Origin: Bradyrhizobium sp. ISRA430
Lineage (GTDB): Bacteria > Pseudomonadota > Alphaproteobacteria > Rhizobiales > Xanthobacteraceae
Length of the DNA: 64,000 nucleotides
Assembly: GCF_029909975.1 (NCBI RefSeq)
Contig: NZ_CP094516.1
Coordinates: 4,526,001-4,590,000 of the forward strand
Reading direction: 5' to 3'
Shown here one piece after another: positions 62,890 through 64,000 of this stretch. Both the position numbers and the translations under genes were made by a program. Within the stretch, counting starts at the first letter, position 1. Each line of letters starts with the position of its first letter. The notes beneath the pieces were generated by a model. That model was not told the origin of the DNA and did not search any database. It saw nothing but the letters and a program-made list of their open reading frames with translations.

Positions 62890-63681
62890 ATGCTGTATTC
62901 CGCCACTATCAATGTCATGGTCAAGGCAGCGCGTCGCGCCGGCCGCAGCCTCAAGCGCGATCTCGGCGAGATCGAGCATCTCCAGGTCTCGCTGAAGGGT
63001 CCCGCGAATTTCGTCTCGCTCGCCGACAAGCGCGCGGAAGAGATCCTCTACCAGGACCTCGCCAAGGCCCGGCCCGGCTACGGCTTCATCGGCGAAGAGG
63101 GCGGCACCCGTGAGGGCACCGACAAGAGCCACACCTGGATCGTCGATCCCCTGGACGGCACCACCAACTTCCTGCACGGCATCCCGCAATTCGCCATCTC
63201 GATCGGGCTCGCGCGCGAAGGTACTGTCATCGCGGGCGTGATCTACAATCCCGCCAACGACGAGCTCTACATCGCCGAGCGCGGCAAGGGCGCCTTCCTC
63301 AACGACCAGCGCCTGCGCGTCGCCGGCCGCCGCCAGCTCAACGAATGCGTGGTGGCCTGCGGCCTGCCCCATATCGGCCGCGGCGACCACGAGGAATTCC
63401 GCCGCGAGATGACCGCGATCCAGAACCGCGTCGCAGGCCTGCGTCGCTTCGGCGCCGCCTCGCTCGACCTCGCCTTCGTCGCCGCCGGCCGCCTCGACGG
63501 CTACTGGGAGCGCAACCTCTCCCCGTGGGACATCGCCGCCGGCCAGATCATGGTCAAGGAAGCAGGCGGCACCGTGAGCGACATCGAAACGCCGGGCGAT
63601 GCGCTGACAACCGGCCACGTCGTGTGCGGCAACGAGTTCGTGCACGGCGAGCTGGTGAAGATCTTGCGGAAGGCGGCTTAG
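62890..63681 (+). CDS. suhB: Inositol-1-monophosphatase family (SuhB-like)
   Basis: A 263-residue Li-sensitive phosphatase fold. The metal motifs are all present: FIGEEGG (Glu69, Glu70), WIVDPLDGTTNFLHG (Asp86, Asp89) and WERNLSPWDIAAGQIMV with the metal Asp. Acts on inositol phosphates, NADP or related substrates, and in E. coli SuhB moonlights with NusA on rRNA transcription. The symbol rests on family likeness. The ATG lacks a strong ribosome site. Confidence 0.92.
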   Translation: MLYSATINVMVKAARRAGRSLKRDLGEIEHLQVSLKGPANFVSLADKRAEEILYQDLAKARPGYGFIGEEGGTREGTDKSHTWIVDPLDGTTNFLHGIPQFAISIGLAREGTVIAGVIYNPANDELYIAERGKGAFLNDQRLRVAGRRQLNECVVACGLPHIGRGDHEEFRREMTAIQNRVAGLRRFGAASLDLAFVAAGRLDGYWERNLSPWDIAAGQIMVKEAGGTVSDIETPGDALTTGHVVCGNEFVHGELVKILRKAA

Positions 63682-63703
63682 GGCGAAGGCCGCGCCGCGT
63701 ACT

Positions 63704-63805
63704 GTCATCACCCGCGAAAGCGGGTGATCCAGTATTCCAGAGACGGCGCAGCTAGGATCGAGAAGCCGCGGCGTACTGGATGCCCCGCCTTCGCGGGGCA
63801 CGACA
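63704..63805. repeat. Dispersed palindromic repeat family B, copy 3
   Basis: GTCATCACCCGC, GAAA, GCGGGTGATCCAGTATTCC on the left and GCGTACTGGATGCCCCGC, loop, GCGGGGCACGAC on the right, between suhB and the convergent RND gene. Closely matches the 52667 copy and shares its centre GCCGCGGCGTACTGGATG. Confidence 0.75.
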
Positions 63806-63812
63806 GTATGCG

Positions 63813-64000
63813 TTATGGCTTCACCGGTGCCGGCGGTCCATACACTTCCGCCTTCGCCGCTTTCGGCTCCCGGTCCCCTGCGAGCACGCGCTGCACGGAG
63901 ACGAAGAACACCGGCACCATCAAGAGCGCGAGGATGACCACCGCGATCATGCCGCCCATCACGACGGTGCCGAGCGATTGCTGGCTGGCACCGCCGGCGC
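63813..64000 (-). CDS. RND efflux pump inner-membrane subunit, C-terminal end
   Basis: The minus-strand frame from the window edge to the TAA encodes about 61 residues: GGASQQSLGTVVMGGMIAVV, then ILALLMVPVFFVSVQRVLAG and a charged, Pro-rich tail. The GT-VMGGM motif and the final membrane helix with VPVFFV are diagnostic of the end of AcrB/HAE1-type multidrug efflux transporters. Its start is outside the window. Convergent with suhB. Confidence 0.88.
   Translation of the reverse strand, partial: AGGASQQSLGTVVMGGMIAVVILALLMVPVFFVSVQRVLAGDREPKAAKAEVYGPPAPVKP

Noticed and set aside
40738..63805. CRISPR array, suspected from repeated GC-rich hairpins
   Set aside because: The repeats are dispersed, of 100-190 bp, with no regular spacers and no cas genes.

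Overview
The window looks like a chromosomal segment of an alphaproteobacterium of the Bradyrhizobium type (Nitrobacteraceae). The grounds are high GC with strong G/C third-position preference, dense one-strand operons of ABC/TRAP uptake and catabolic genes with adjacent LysR regulators, the DUF4164-zapA-6S RNA-fthC order, paired class II and class I aldolases, and dispersed palindromic intergenic repeats. The genus is inferred from gene content and style; no rRNA or other direct marker lies in the window.

Left half (1-40.2 kb) is an accessory catabolic region, mostly on the minus strand. After a truncated glutathione S-transferase come: (i) a PQQ alcohol dehydrogenase, cytochrome c and XoxJ-like protein set (0.6-3.6 kb); (ii) an ATP-dependent hydantoinase/oxoprolinase pair (hyuA, hyuB) joined to a TRAP transporter (3.9-10.6 kb); (iii) a sirtuin, a LysR divergent from a berberine-bridge-type flavoprotein, a GNAT protein, an SDR, a nucleobase permease and dctA (10.8-18.7 kb); (iv) a nine-gene set (18.9-27.1 kb) with a polyamine/opine-type ABC transporter, a three-part flavin/iron-sulfur dehydrogenase, a second DAO-family oxidase and RidA, divergent from an OccR/NocR-like LysR; (v) a ten-gene set (28.3-38.4 kb) with an N-carbamoyl-D-amino-acid-hydrolase-type amidase, a hydantoin-racemase family protein, a dihydroorotase/hydantoinase-type amidohydrolase, a NodB-fold hydrolase, an amino-acid ABC system with two binding proteins, an orphan oligopeptide-type binding protein and a second amidohydrolase, again divergent from a LysR. 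Sets ii, iv and v look like scavenging of cyclic ureides/imides, opine- or D-amino-acid-like compounds and their N-carbamoyl derivatives; substrates are not determined by the sequence.

Right half (40.4-64 kb) is more core-like: ybgC, a metallophosphoesterase, ruvBAC and yebC on the minus strand; two soluble chemotaxis receptors with C-terminal sensory regions; one IS5-type insertion sequence sitting in an intergenic repeat; ymdB-fthC-6S RNA-zapA-DUF4164; then a plus-strand carbon-metabolism run tkt-gap-(45-aa membrane protein)-pgk-fba(class II)-fba(class I)-thiE-like, a Sel1-repeat protein, an inositol monophosphatase, and the 3' end of an RND efflux pump.

Items not expected from routine annotation: a 45-residue ORF between gap and pgk, a probable 6S RNA, a three-hairpin RNA candidate after dctA, a paired 17-bp operator-like repeat with 21-bp spacing, a 28-bp tandem duplication between the receptor genes, and three families of dispersed palindromic repeats.
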